The notes under the pieces: model-generated
Told to the model about the DNA's origin: nothing
Seen by the model: the letters and a program-made list of their open reading frames with translations, nothing else
Databases searched by the model: none
Part shown: piece after piece, positions 49,901 to 63,500 of the stretch
Layout: each line of letters opens with the position of its first letter
Position numbering within the stretch: position 1 is the stretch's first letter
Made by a program: the position numbers and the translations under genes
Assembly: GCA_032622095.1 (NCBI GenBank)
Contig: CP136064.1
Coordinates: 192,603,948 to 192,667,947, forward strand
From: Siphonodentalium dalli
Lineage: Eukaryota > Mollusca > Scaphopoda > Gadilida > Siphonodentaliidae
Length of the DNA stretch: 64,000 nt
Direction: 5' to 3'

Positions 49901-52900
49901 TTAAAGATGGTGTATCTATTCTATGTATAGATTCAGAGGTATAAACCAGTGTATGAACCAACAACTTTGAGTCTGACCGACCAGTCAACAGGACATTAAT
50001 TATGTCAATAGGAAATAATTTTTTCCCAAATGTTTTTTTTCATGAACTGAAAAGATAATGTGGCTATTTTTAGAACATTACACTGTTCAGGTATAATCTG
50101 TGTATTTTAAAACACTTTGAATTGAAGTGTTTTGGGGGAACAAATAATATATTAATGAAAACATGTCCTCAAGATTTTTTTTGCCAGATAGATCAGATCG
50201 AGAGAAATTCTTTGTTGAAAAGCTCATGCCATTTTTGGCTGGATTTATGCAAAACGTGTGTCCCCCCCCCCCCCCCCCCCCCCCCTTAAACAGTATACAA
50301 CACGATTGTAAAATGCTCAAAACAGAAAATATGCGAGTCTCCCATTGTGATCCTCGCATATAAGAGAATGCACTGGCTTACAAGGTCAAGGTAAATATTG
50401 TTAGGCCAATGTATTCTCTTATATATGTGAGGCTGCCTAAGAGACTCGCATATATGAGAGAATGTATTGGCACAGCTTTTTCAAAAAAATTCAAGAAGCT
50501 CCAGTCATGGAAGGGTTAAACAAAATAGAGCTTGACACACAACCAAACTCTGAAGAATTCATCTTCAATTCATCTCATCTACAGTAATGCCCTAAATAAT
50601 CGACTCCTTAACCACAGCATATTTTTGGGTAATTTTTCAGGCTTTAGTCGGAAATATAGCTTATTGCCATTCATCGGAAAGCTCTCAGTGAGAGCTTTCC
50701 GATGAATGGCAACAAGCCATATTTCCGACTAAATCCTTAAAAATTACCCATAATTCTGCCTTGGTTAAGGAGTCGATTATTTAGGGCATTACTGTATAAA
50801 GTTTTGAAGTTGTATTCAGGTTTCCAGACCTCTGGTTACAACAAAGTGTTTTTATATCAAATCTAATTTTACATCTCTATTGGCTTTGTCGACAAAAAAA
50901 AACAAATTCTATAACAGACCACACTGGCGTATCAAATGGCCTAGGTAGTAAATACCTTAAGTTAAAGTTAGTTGTATGGTAGCTCCAAGCATCCATTAAA
51001 GTTTCGGATGACCTTTGCGATGGGTATTGCTGTTTAAAAAGTCACTTCAAAACCGCATAAACATAAAGAATATTAAAATATAGACAGCTTTTGTTCTTAT
51101 ACCAGTCATAAATATCGCATAAGTAGCATGTTATTGTCAAGATTGTACACTGTGTTAGCTAAAGCCATATTATGATGCAGTACAGTGAATAAAGAGTTTG
51201 CGATATGCAAAACACTCAACACCGGGGAGACCCCACTATAAAGTGTACTTTGGATAAAATTTACCATATTGTTTACAACATATTGATATAATGCTCGATA
51301 ATCCCCGCCACACAAGATTTTGGTGTTGAATGGGTCACCTTGAATCACTCTCCCAAAAAAATTGCCACGGTGTTGAGTGTTTTGCTTATCGCACACTCTT
51401 TACATGCTGTATATAAACAAATGCTCGGTTCACACAAAGTGTCTTTTTCATACTGTCATTATAATATACTATTTAAATAGTATATTTTTGAGGAAATTTT
51501 CATAATTTGATAACTTATTTCTAAATTATAACGTACAACCAAGGACATCTGTGCTTTAAGGTGGCAAATATTTAAGAAATTCTTCCAGAAATGAAGCTAC
51601 ATCATCCTAATTTTAGTTTCATTTGAAAGCTGTAACACTTAACTAGTGCAAGTTTATTTCATGGAAAAATATACTATTTAACCCTTTCAGTATGCAAGTT
51701 GCCCATACAGTGCCTCACATATATAAGAGAATACATTAATTGGCCTAACAGTATTTACCTTGACCTTGTAAGCCAGTGCATTCTCTTATATATGCGAGGC
51801 TCCCATTGGAGACTCGCATATATAAGAGAATTTACTGGCACAGGATCTTTAATGCTGCAGAAGTGCAGGGTTAAAATAACACTTGCTGTCCCAGTTCATG
51901 ATAAAGGTTATTTCCTAGTGACAGTAGCTGTAATTGTTGAATGGTCCCTCTGACTCAAACTAATTGCTTCATACCACTGAATTAATTATTTACATAAAAA
52001 GTTCAGGGAAAATATAGGAAAGAAGAAAGGTTATGAAGATGTAACCTCATGGATAATCAATAAGGGTTTATGTTCATTTAAGTCTTCTGAGTGACAATTT
52101 CCAACTGATAGGCAATTCAGTCCAAAAATTTGACTTTTGACATTATTTGACTTTTTGTTAAAAAAAACAAAACAACAAATTTCACATTAAATACGGTTGG
52201 ATAATATAACTATTAGAACAATGTCAACCTATTTTTGGTACAATGTTTCAATGGATATTGTGTCAGGCATGAAATTTCCAACTGTTGAAATATTTTACCA
52301 AAGTTAAAAATTATGAGGGGGGTGAGACAATGAACCCCCCCCCCCCCCGGGTCACCAACCAAGCCTGAGTTTAGTGCACCTTTTATTTGCAGAATGAGGT
52401 CACCAGAGGGTGAATTTAGTGACGCTATCCCGCAGAGTTGGCTAGCATCACTAAATTCATCCTCTGGGAACCTCATTCTGCTTGGGCCTCATCTTCTCTG
52501 GAAAGTTTCCTTATTATCAAATTTCTATAGAAACTTCTTCACATAGATTTTATTTCTCATGGGAGAGTATCATATATAAGAGAATACATTGGCACAGGGT
52601 CTTTAATGATGCACCAGCACAGCTCCCATCATGATAGGGTTATATAACTCTTCCTGCACTGCCTTAATTGCTCCAGGCTTTTTTGTTACCTTTGGTATCG
52701 ATTCTGTTGGAACAGTAGGAATCTATTATATATTTTTGAACTTCTGTCTGTATGTGTGTATGTATGTTTGTAAGTGTGTTATAGACTTGAAATTGCTCGA
52801 CCGATCAGACTCAAATTTGGTATGTAGGCCTACTTTGATCCCGGGACAATATGGGCGGGTCCTATTTCACGTGCGACCGTGTCATTACCTTCACCTTGAC

Positions 52901-55900
52901 CTCGTTCATATACGCTCATATAGGCATGTTTCTGGACCTCAACCGATCCGACTCAAAATTGGTATGTAGGCCCACTTTGATCCCAGGAACAATATGGGCG
53001 GGTCAAATTTCCCGTCCGACCATGTCCTTGACCTCACTCATATACGCTCATATAGGCATGTTTCTGGACCGATCGAACAATAGTTTGTCCAGACGCTGTA
53101 TATTGTGCCCAGACAGAGAAGAATTAAATCCCTAAATAGCCCAGACGAAGTCGGGCACATCAGCTAGTAAGTTGTTAATAAAGTACATGTAGTAAATGTC
53201 ACTCATCCAATTTATGAACACAGTATGGGACAATATGAATAAATGCAGGCTTTGTTATTGTCTCTGTGACATTACCAATTTTAGTGATGTTATCACTGAT
53301 GTTATCCGAATTTTGACCTCAATGTACCTGATTTTAGTTTTTCAATACCCCTAAAAATATAAATAAAGAGGTAGATATCCTTTTTGAACTTGATATTTGT
53401 GAGAGAATGAATGCTAAAATTCACAAAAGAAATTCTTATCTTGCGTTTTACAGCACAACTATTTTTTTCGGCTGTCCTCGGCCTCTTTGGACCAGAAACG
53501 CCATGGACGTTATGGTCACGACGGGGCTAAAGCAATTTCGGACACTTCGTTCATTAACCCTTCCATGGCTGGAGTTTCCTGAATTTTTGTGAAAACCCTG
53601 TTCCAATGCATTCTCTTATATATGTGAGTGTCCAATAGGGATCCTCATATATATAAGAGAATGCATTGGCCTAACAAAATTTACCTTGAGCTTGTAAGCC
53701 AGTGCATTCTCTTATATATGCGAGACTCCCTATGGAGACTCGTATATACATAAGAGAATGCACTGGCACATGATCTTTAATGCTGCACCAGCACAGGTCC
53801 CATCATGAAAGGGTTAACAACACTTCCTGGTTTCAAAAGAAAATACATGTAATTGTCCTCTACCAAAGTGAATATATTTCAACTAATAAAACAATGAGTA
53901 CAAGCATGAGTTTAGTGTGCCTGTCATTTGCAGAATGAGGACCCCAGAGGGTGTATTTAGTGATGCTATCCCACATAATGGGCTAGCATCACCAATTTCA
54001 CCCTCTGGCGACCTCATTCTACATGGCCTCATCTGCTGTGGGAGACATAGACTCAGATTGAAGTTCCCAAATGGTGAATATTGTGATGTACACCCATTGG
54101 GAACCTCGATTATGCAATGTGTCGTCTGCCGATTTGGGGATATAGAGAAACTAAACTAATGGAGAAATAGAATCTATGTGAAGAAGTTTCTATAGAAATT
54201 TGATAATAAAGAAACTTTCCAGAGAAGATGAGGCCTAAGCAGAATGAGGTCACCAGAGGGTGAAATTAGTGATGATAGACCGCTATGCGGGATAGCGTCA
54301 CTAAATTCACCCTCTGGGGACCTCGTTCTGCAATTGACAGGCACACTAAACTCAGGCTTGAATGAGTATAATTGTACTAGATCACAATATTAGCTTTCTG
54401 TTTTTGTGTTTTTCGTAAGGATTCAACTACAATTTAAATTTTATACGCCCGTTTTTTTTATAAATGGGACATATTTTGTTATTGGTCTGTTTTTTTTCCC
54501 CTTTTTTTCGTCGTCTGGATTATAACTTAAGTAAGTCGGAACTGAATGGAATAAAACTTGGTTTGTGGCTTTATTAGCACAAGATACAGGTAAAGTTAGA
54601 ACTCGGACTCCACCCGCTAATTTTTACCAGAGTTATGGGCCTTTCTGTTGGAATTTGCACTCAATTTTCGTTTTCAGATGATAACTTTAGTAAGTCTGAA
54701 CTGAATGGATTGAAATTTGGTATGTGAGTTTTACAGCTCAAAATACAGATCAAGTTCAAATGCGGGTTCTGGCGACAATTGTTTTGGCCCTTTGTTGGAA
54801 TTACCACGGTGGTATTTTGCCACGCCCTAGCACTGCTCTTTTTAGTAATATTTTTCTCTTCAAAAACATGTCACCTAATTCTGAGGTATTTATTGTCTCC
54901 CATTGGGATCTAACAATGAATATAATTCAGAAAATATGTCAAATTTACTATACTTGCAAATCGGTGAACTCAACTCTAAATGTTTAAATGTTCAACTGTG
55001 AGTAACTGATATTTCTGTGTTGTTGGAAAACAGCGTCACCTCAGCACCATCTTAAATCGTTGATACTGTATTAAATAAATGGGTTTAAAATTCTAGATCT
55101 ACAAAAAGACCGTCTTCCCCAGCTGTAAGTTTTCAAGTCATGCTTTGAGTCTTCTCTCAGCTTACTGAAATATCCCATCCCAAGCTATGATTTTGTTTAA
55201 TTTTTCAATAGTATGGATGTGGTTATATAGCAGGAAAGCCAAATTGAATGAAGAAAACATATCAACCAAGTCACACAAAAAAACATAACTTTAACTTCTG
55301 ATTTGACATGACACAGTAACATGTCCACAAGCCTTGAAATTGTGTGTCTGTCATTTGCAGAATGAAGTCCCTGGGGGGGGGGGAATTTAGTGACACTACC
55401 CCGCACAGTGGTCTAACATCACTAAATTCACCCTCTGGGAACCTCATTCTACTTAGGTCTCATCTTCTGGGATGTATCTATAACCTCAAATTAACATTGT
55501 TTTTAGTTACTTTTTCCCTTCTGGGAAGTTCAACTTGGGAGCTTCATTCTAATCCTAGGTCTCCCATAGCAGTTGAGGCCTAAGCAGACTGAGGTTCCCA
55601 GAGGGTGAATTTGGTGAAGCGAACCTGCCACGCAGGATAGCTTCACTAAATTCACCCTCTAGGAACCTCATTCTGCAAATGTCAGACACACTATTTCAAT
55701 GCTTGCATGTCCACATGTAACAATAGTTCCTCTTAACACAGCCTAGTATAACTGATAGTTATCAAGTTAGGATGTCCTCGGGCCCTTCATCAGATGATTG
55801 ACATTGATATATTGAATGCTACATATGTGTATGTGGACCCCGCCACTTGATTTGTCATTCTGATCGTATCACTGTAACATCAATCTTCATTTGCATTTAT

Positions 55901-57498
55901 GTGGACAAACTTGTTTTATCAAAGGTTAACGTTATCTCTAGGACGTCAATGATCTTGAATGTTGTAATAAATGAATCATTTCTCAGAGCATATTATTGGT
56001 GACTGCTACTTATTTAATTGGTATAATTATTTTTGCAATTGTATAGTGCATATTCATGCATGGATATGTGCAGCAGCCTATATATATATGTAACTTCGCT
56101 TCATTTAATGAACATTTAAATAAAATTTGGGAGAAGACTCATTAAGAAGGAAACACAAGATTGTTATCTCAATCATTCATCAATTACCCATCATAATTAT
56201 GTTCTGTTAATTTATTTCTAATTGGGAATAAATGTTGTTTCCAATAAAAATTATGGAAATTTGACATTTCTCAATGATCAATGGATATACACATATAGAT
56301 ATACATATTTATTAACTTTGCCAATTTCAGTCAGCCAGTTTTAGGCACATAACAGGTTTAAACTTTATTGTTTCACTAATTTATTTTGGAATAATAAAAA
56401 TATGTACTTCATCTATAAGCAGAGATTTATTGGCAAACAAAATGAAAAGTGGTAGGAATTCCTTGCTTTACCATGGGTACTCTGGATTATATATCTTACA
56501 TTCACTAAAACTATGCAATGTATATCAGTAGTAAAATTAACCTTTGTAAACACCAAATTGATGAAGATACATATAGCTATGTAGGTGTATTGCTGGAGCT
56601 ATTGGTAACCAGTTCTCGCAACCCTTCCATGATTGGAGCTTCCTGAAATTTTCCGAGAACCTTGTGCCAATCCATTCTATTTTATATGCGAGTCTCCCAC
56701 AGGAGCCTTGCATATATAAGAGAATACATTGGCCTAACAATATTTACCTTGATGTTGTAAGCCAGTGCATTCTCTTATATATGCGATGCTCCCTATGAGA
56801 GGCTCACATATATAAGAGAATACACTGGTACATGATCTTTAATGGCACAGCAGTGCAGCTCCGGCCATGAAAGGATTAACATCTGATTAAGCATTATTAT
56901 GTCAGGCTCCTACATATCTTTGGACAGGTGCTCTTTGCCGAATTCTGAGTGCCTCCCACATAAACTGGCAGATTTATTCTATGATTATGTTGCTGCTGTA
57001 TAGTTGTTTAAGATACAACTTCCTCAATACCCACACTCCAAGTATTAACTGGTTGCATGCATACTGTTCTACAGGTTAAGAAAATATGGCAGGAAAAAAT
57101 ATATAATTGTAGCTGAATTATAATGTGTAGATATAGTCATCATGTTGCATCGTGGCATGATATCCAAACTTAAGTGGTCCTGCTAATTTGCTATGATGCC
57201 TATGGGTCCTGCTGAATTGCTATGATGCTGGTAGGGCAAAGAGATTATGTTAAGAAAGAGTACTGTTATGAGGTCCCCAGAGGGTGAATTTAGTGACTCT
57301 AACCCTTACAGCCAGCTAACATCACCAAATTCACACAATGGGAAAGTCATTCTGCATTGAAGGCCTCAACTGCTACATGTATGGGAGACCTAGGATCAGA
57401 TTGTAATTCCCCAGTTGAAGTTGGTGATGTTCACCCATTAGTCACCTCATTTATGCATTTTATCTTCTGCAAAATACGGGATATAGAAACTGAACAGA

Positions 57499-57534
<36 letters not shown>

Positions 57535-60500
57535 TTAATTTGAGACTATAGATACTTCCCAGTAAATGAGGCCCAATCAGAATTAGGTCCCCAGAAGGTG
57601 AATTTGGTGATGCTAGTTCGCTGTGGGGGGGTAGCATCACTAAATTCACCCTCTGATGACCTCATTCTGCAAATGTCAGAAACACCATAAATTGTAATAG
57701 GTGGGTTAATAAACATGCTGCAATGTGCAGTGTTTTAGAGCACAGTGTTGTATTAAGCATGATTAAAAATCATAATCTGTCCTTAGCTGGGCTGTTAGAT
57801 CTCCAAAAAATTATAAGAATATTTCTAATCATTAAAAATTATATATATTCTGATCGAGCAGGTATTTTAATTGAAAAAATGAATGTTTGTAGCGTAGTGG
57901 CTGTTTTAGAGTCATTATCCCATTGTTCAGATAACAATAGCATTAGTGATAGTGAAACAATGGATGTCTAATAAAGTCATCAATCATTTATAGTGAATGT
58001 CATCATTGTCTTTGTTTAATGACAACAATAAGATATAAATCCCAAAAGATTAGCATCATTAGATATCCACTTTCAGTGAAAAACACCCTTGTGTTAGATT
58101 ATTTGATAAAACTGAACATTCACAGCATGTGGAATTATATGCCATCTCACTGGCTTGTGTGATGTTTTTTTTTACATAGTTTCTTCATCTATGGGATTTA
58201 TAGTTTGAGGATTTATCAGAAGTTATTTCTTGTTTTCTTGTTACAATGTCTCATCCGCCAACTCCATTACCAAGGAAATATGTTCATTTTCAGTTGAAGC
58301 GTCGCCGAGTGGTTGAGTGTATTATAAATAGTGAGAAGTCCTATATCATCTCTCTGGAGAGAATCATACATGTGAGTTATCCTAGTTTACCTTACTCCAT
58401 TAAGTTTAAGTTGCTTATAAGTTTGAATATATTGATGTTTTATTGATAATTTTACTATCACTTTAATTTGTTTTGAAGGAAGATGACATAAATTCTAAAA
58501 GTTTGACATGTAGACCTATTTATGTTAACATTAAGAGCTACATATACATGTATTGGTCACTTTTCCTGACTATAAAACTTTCATATATTAAAATAAATCA
58601 AATAACATTCTGAACCATGAATCTTTCCTATGGCAGCATCTGAACATGATATTATGTCTGTTTTCTTTGGCTTCTTTTTGATTAATCATGTAAGACTAAG
58701 TCACAAATCCAGACATACAGTAATGCCCTAAATAATCGACTCTTTAACCACAGCACAAATTTTCAGGAAAATTTTTCAGGATTTTTTAGTCGGAAATATG
58801 GCTTGTTGCCATTCACCGGAAAGCTCACAGTGATGAATGGCAACAAGCCATATTTCCGACTAAATCCTGAAAAATTACCCATAATTCTGCTGTGGTTAAG
58901 GAGTCGATTATTTAGGGCATTACTGTACAGTCCCCAGTGTATATTGCTTAGGCGTCCTATAAAGCTGTTCATTGATGATGAAGCTGGTTTTTATTGCCGA
59001 TAACTACAGACATGTGATCCGCACAAAGGGAGCAAGCCTGATTATAGCATGCCTGTCATTTGCAGATTGAGGTCCCCAGAGGGCGAATTTAGTGATGCTA
59101 TCCCACATAACGGGCTAGCATCACTAAATTCACTCTCTGTGGACCTCATTCTGCATGGCCTTATCTGCTATGGGAGATAGAGACTCTGATTGAAGTTTCC
59201 AAATGGTGAATATTGTGATGGATACCCATTGGGAACCTCGATTATAAAATGCCAAAAAAGAAATAGAATCTATGTGAAGATGTTTCTATAGAAATCTGAT
59301 AATAAGGAAACTTTTAAGAGAAGATGAGGCCTAAGCAGAATGAGGTCCCTAGAGGGTGAATTTGGTGATGCTAGCCCGCTATGCGGGATAGCATCACTAA
59401 ATTTACCCTCTGGGGACCTCATTCTGCAAATGACAGGCACACTAAACTCAGGCTTGATGATGAAGCTGGTTTTTATTGCTGATAACCACAGACTTCTGAT
59501 CCACACAAAGGGAGGGTAGCCTCATTCATGGATTTTTGGCAAGTTTGTCAGTTGATTACCAAGGGTGGGTGTTTTCTGTGTGCAGTGGATTGATTTTCTC
59601 AGTCAAATTAACATTTCTAACAGTCTGTCCTCCATCACTAAAACAATGTACAGTAATGCCCTAAATAATCGACTCCTTAACCACAGCAGAATATGGGTAA
59701 CTTTTCAGGATTTAGTTGGAAATATGGCTTGTTGCCATTCATCGGAAAGCTCTCACTGTAGATGAAACAACAATAAACTATAATAAACCAAATTCACAGA
59801 AGAGCTCAAAATTATTCGGCTGATAAGATAATTAATGTAATTTACTTGCTTGGTAATCTGTTGTTGTGTTCTAGTCATTTGAACATATTGGGTATTAAAT
59901 ATTGTGCAAATAGTCGACCAGACAAAACAAGATATCTCATATGTATCACTTCAGGATGGCCATGGCCTACCTACAAATATTGATGTCTAGAAGTCTAACT
60001 GACATCAAATCATGTGACTTTCTTCATCAGATGCCTCTCCATAGCAAATTATAGTAACAGATGTCACAATTGCATGAAACTAAATTTGGATAATATCCCA
60101 AGGGGTATGAATCATATTAGTAGTGCAGAACATACATTCTAATGTTTTAAGTATAGTAAAACCTCTCCAAAACCAAACACCTTCAGTCTGACCTTTCCAT
60201 TCATTGTTGAGAGGTGTAAATTAATGTAATTTTAATAAACAACACCATAATAAAAGTATTTTTGTAAATGATGCAAACAAATATAGATAAAACCAAAAAA
60301 ATATTAAAACCAACTTTATGGTGATCTTGTCACAGTTTTAATTATGTCGCTAATCAATTATTTGCCAATTCCATGTTTAATGCTTAGCTCTTTCTCGGAC
60401 GGCTTTTCAATAGCATAGAGTGTAGATCATTTTATAAATGTAAATTCCTTCTCAGTATTCAATATTGTGTACAACATCTGTTCAATCATCTTGGATGAAA

Positions 60501-63500
60501 ATATTTTGGTGACAAATGTACCACTGGGGATTTATAGAGAACTGGTGTTTATGTTGTCAGTGCAGAAAATTCTTCCCAACTATAATGTATCGACTGATGT
60601 AAAAACAAACTGCCAATGGTCTAATCTAACAGTGAATTATCAGTTGTTCACTAAAGGTTTAACACAAACATAGCGATATCTAATCAGAATCCTGTTATTA
60701 TTGTCAGGCTGAAGGCATTATCCGAACAAAAGACAACTGATTAGGACAGTATGTTAGACAATGTTACGAATACACTGATCCAACGTGTATGTGTATTTGG
60801 TTTCCGGAGTTCAAAATGCATGTGTTCGGATGCTTACGGACTCAAAATCCTGTTCAGTGTTCGGAATGGAGAGGTTTCCGATTACAGAGGTAATTGTTAG
60901 TGATAATGCACTTGGGTAAATGTGGGACCAGGCAGTTCATTCGGTAATGAGAGGGATTCAGTTTATATAAGAAAAATTGTCACCAAATAATAATCACTAT
61001 TCATTTTTGCAGGAGTATGAGAAACCACTGTTAGAAGTCTACAATTTGTCAAAGTCATCCAAGGTCAAGCAGTCTCTTAAAAAGATACATGAAATCCTAT
61101 ATTGCCATCGGACATTCCAGATTGAGCTGTCGGCAGCTGTTTCCAAATGGGACGAACTCGAGGAAATCGGCAACATATTTACTGCATCTGTAAGCTTAAA
61201 TTCTCTTTCTTATATGGTAGATACTTGCCACAGCTGCATGTTATATGTACTTGTCTCCGAGACATGCCGAACATTGCCCTTTGTACATGCCTGGGACCTT
61301 ATAACACACAAGGCACTGATTTTAGAAGCTGCATGGGTTTTTGAGACAGTGCAAATTTTTTTTTGGATTGGGTTGGATTCGAACCCTGGCCTGGGACAGC
61401 GAGCGCACCTTGCAACTCAAAGTCCAACGTCAATATCACATGGCTACTGATGCGACTCCAAAAAAGGAAGCACAAATGGCCGCTGTATTCCGACGTCGCA
61501 CTTAGGGCACTATATGCACATTTTACGGTCTCTGTGTTTGATATTTATATTTATAAATTTGCACTGTCTCAAAAACCCATGCAGCGTCTCTTTCTTAGTT
61601 GTATAGGAATGTACTTGAACTTATTACATTAAAGACATATTATGGACTTGTTCAGGTGCGTGAAACCGATAAGTTAATATTCAGGCACTATGCCAACTGG
61701 AGGAATGTAGCATTTTAGTAACATCACTGAAAATCTCACGCAAATCGACTGTAGCACTCTATAGAAAACATCGTCTGAACTACGCTCAATTGTAAATATT
61801 TACTATTCGATTCGGCACGCAACTCTCTGCAATGAACTAACGATAACAATGTCACCTTTGAGAGACACTGCATTTAATTAATATATAAGATTGATGGTGT
61901 GTATTGTCAATTTGGATATTCTATTTGTTAAAATAACTACTTTGAGCAAGATTATTTTCCATTTCTATTTGATCTCCCCACCGCAGTGTTTCACGTCACT
62001 TTAAGTGAGAATCATTATTACTCATTATCCACCACTAAATGTTTTCCATTCATGTAATTGAATCAAAGATATTTCACAAACAATAGACAGGTTTAGATTG
62101 AGAGCTTCTAACTTCAAACTGCAGTCACTGTTACATGTAGCGACAGTTATCTGATTTACTCCACATCAGATTTGTTTGCATATTGATAAATATGATCCAT
62201 CTTGATCGATATGTGAGAACGTCTTGCCATCACATATATCATCTGACTATTGACCACTGACAACGCCTGACATTTGAAGTTCGAAGTTCTTTATCTAAAC
62301 CTCGCTATTGTCCAAGAATCATATAACATTTGAAATAAAATTGTGAATGTTCTGTTTACCTCTTCTTCATGGCAATACCAGCAGAATGACATCATGTGGA
62401 GTTGAGACCAATTGTCACTAGGGATATTTAGTGATATTTATTGAAGGAGATATCATTAGAAGTCAGTCTGTGTTAACATACACTCAGATTCATACTGATA
62501 CTGAGTTCTATCGTATTCCCACTAACTTCTCATTGCGTGCTTCCCCCAAATTACTTCACATCGTGCTACGTTAACACGTTGAGTGCGAACTACGAGTTTT
62601 ATTGCATATCTATCAACGTAAATCGCATGATCGCACGAGTTTCCAGGCGTGTGATAATTCTCAGAATCGCACTAGTGCAATCTGTCGACGGAACTATTTC
62701 ATTCAGTGTTGTTAGACTGGTTCTCGCCGTTACTATTTTTACTTTTTCAATCACGACAATAAAGAAACAATAAGCGATCAATCGATGAGATGATTCATTC
62801 AAGTAGTTTCATTTCAATAATATGTTTGTCGAGGCACAGAATTTAATTTCAAAAGCAACATTAAAGATGGGTCAAGGTCACTCACGGATGGACGGGCTTC
62901 CCTGTCTAATTGTTGCGTTAACCCTAAAAAGCCGTTAAAACTCAATTAAATTCACATTTTCTGTACCGGAGATGTACGATTGTGAGTCAACTTACTATGA
63001 TATGTAATAAAAATAGAACCGCATGAGTGTCTGGATTTTGAAGAATTGTCGCACTCGATTTGTTGGCGGAACGCGATACCTCTCGTGCGGGACTGTGTCC
63101 CGCACTCGAGGTATCGATCTGCCAACAAATCTCGTGCGATAATTTCGTCAAAATTCAGACACTCATACGGTTCTATCTATATCTCGTACTTTTTACATGT
63201 AATTGAATGGAAGTCAGCACTCAATGTGTTAATGGTTTTTATTGGACACTTTTATTATGATGCTACTACTAGTAATACTGAGTTATGATTGGTGCTACTG
63301 ACTAGGAATTCCACGATTTGGGAAATAGAAAGTCTACGACGAGTAATCAGACCCACTATTTATATGTGGGTCTGTAGTTCATTTAGACTGAGTAGAAATG
63401 TAAATAGTAATTGTTTTTCTATATTAATTTTTCAGTTCTCAAAGGATATGGTATTTGAAGCATACAGCGTGTTCGTCAACAACTTTAGTGCAGCTATGGA

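Noticed and set aside
53407-53592. 61-codon frame with FFGCPRPLWTRN
   Set aside because: No recognised domain, and its end runs into a family B MITE.
57723-57971. 82-codon open frame in ARHGEF10-like intron 4
   Set aside because: AT-rich, no splice sites at its ends in a compatible phase, no recognisable domain, and preceded by MITE sequence.
60467-60673. 68-codon open frame
   Set aside because: It lies within a mobile element (60150-60910) and has no domain or splice support.
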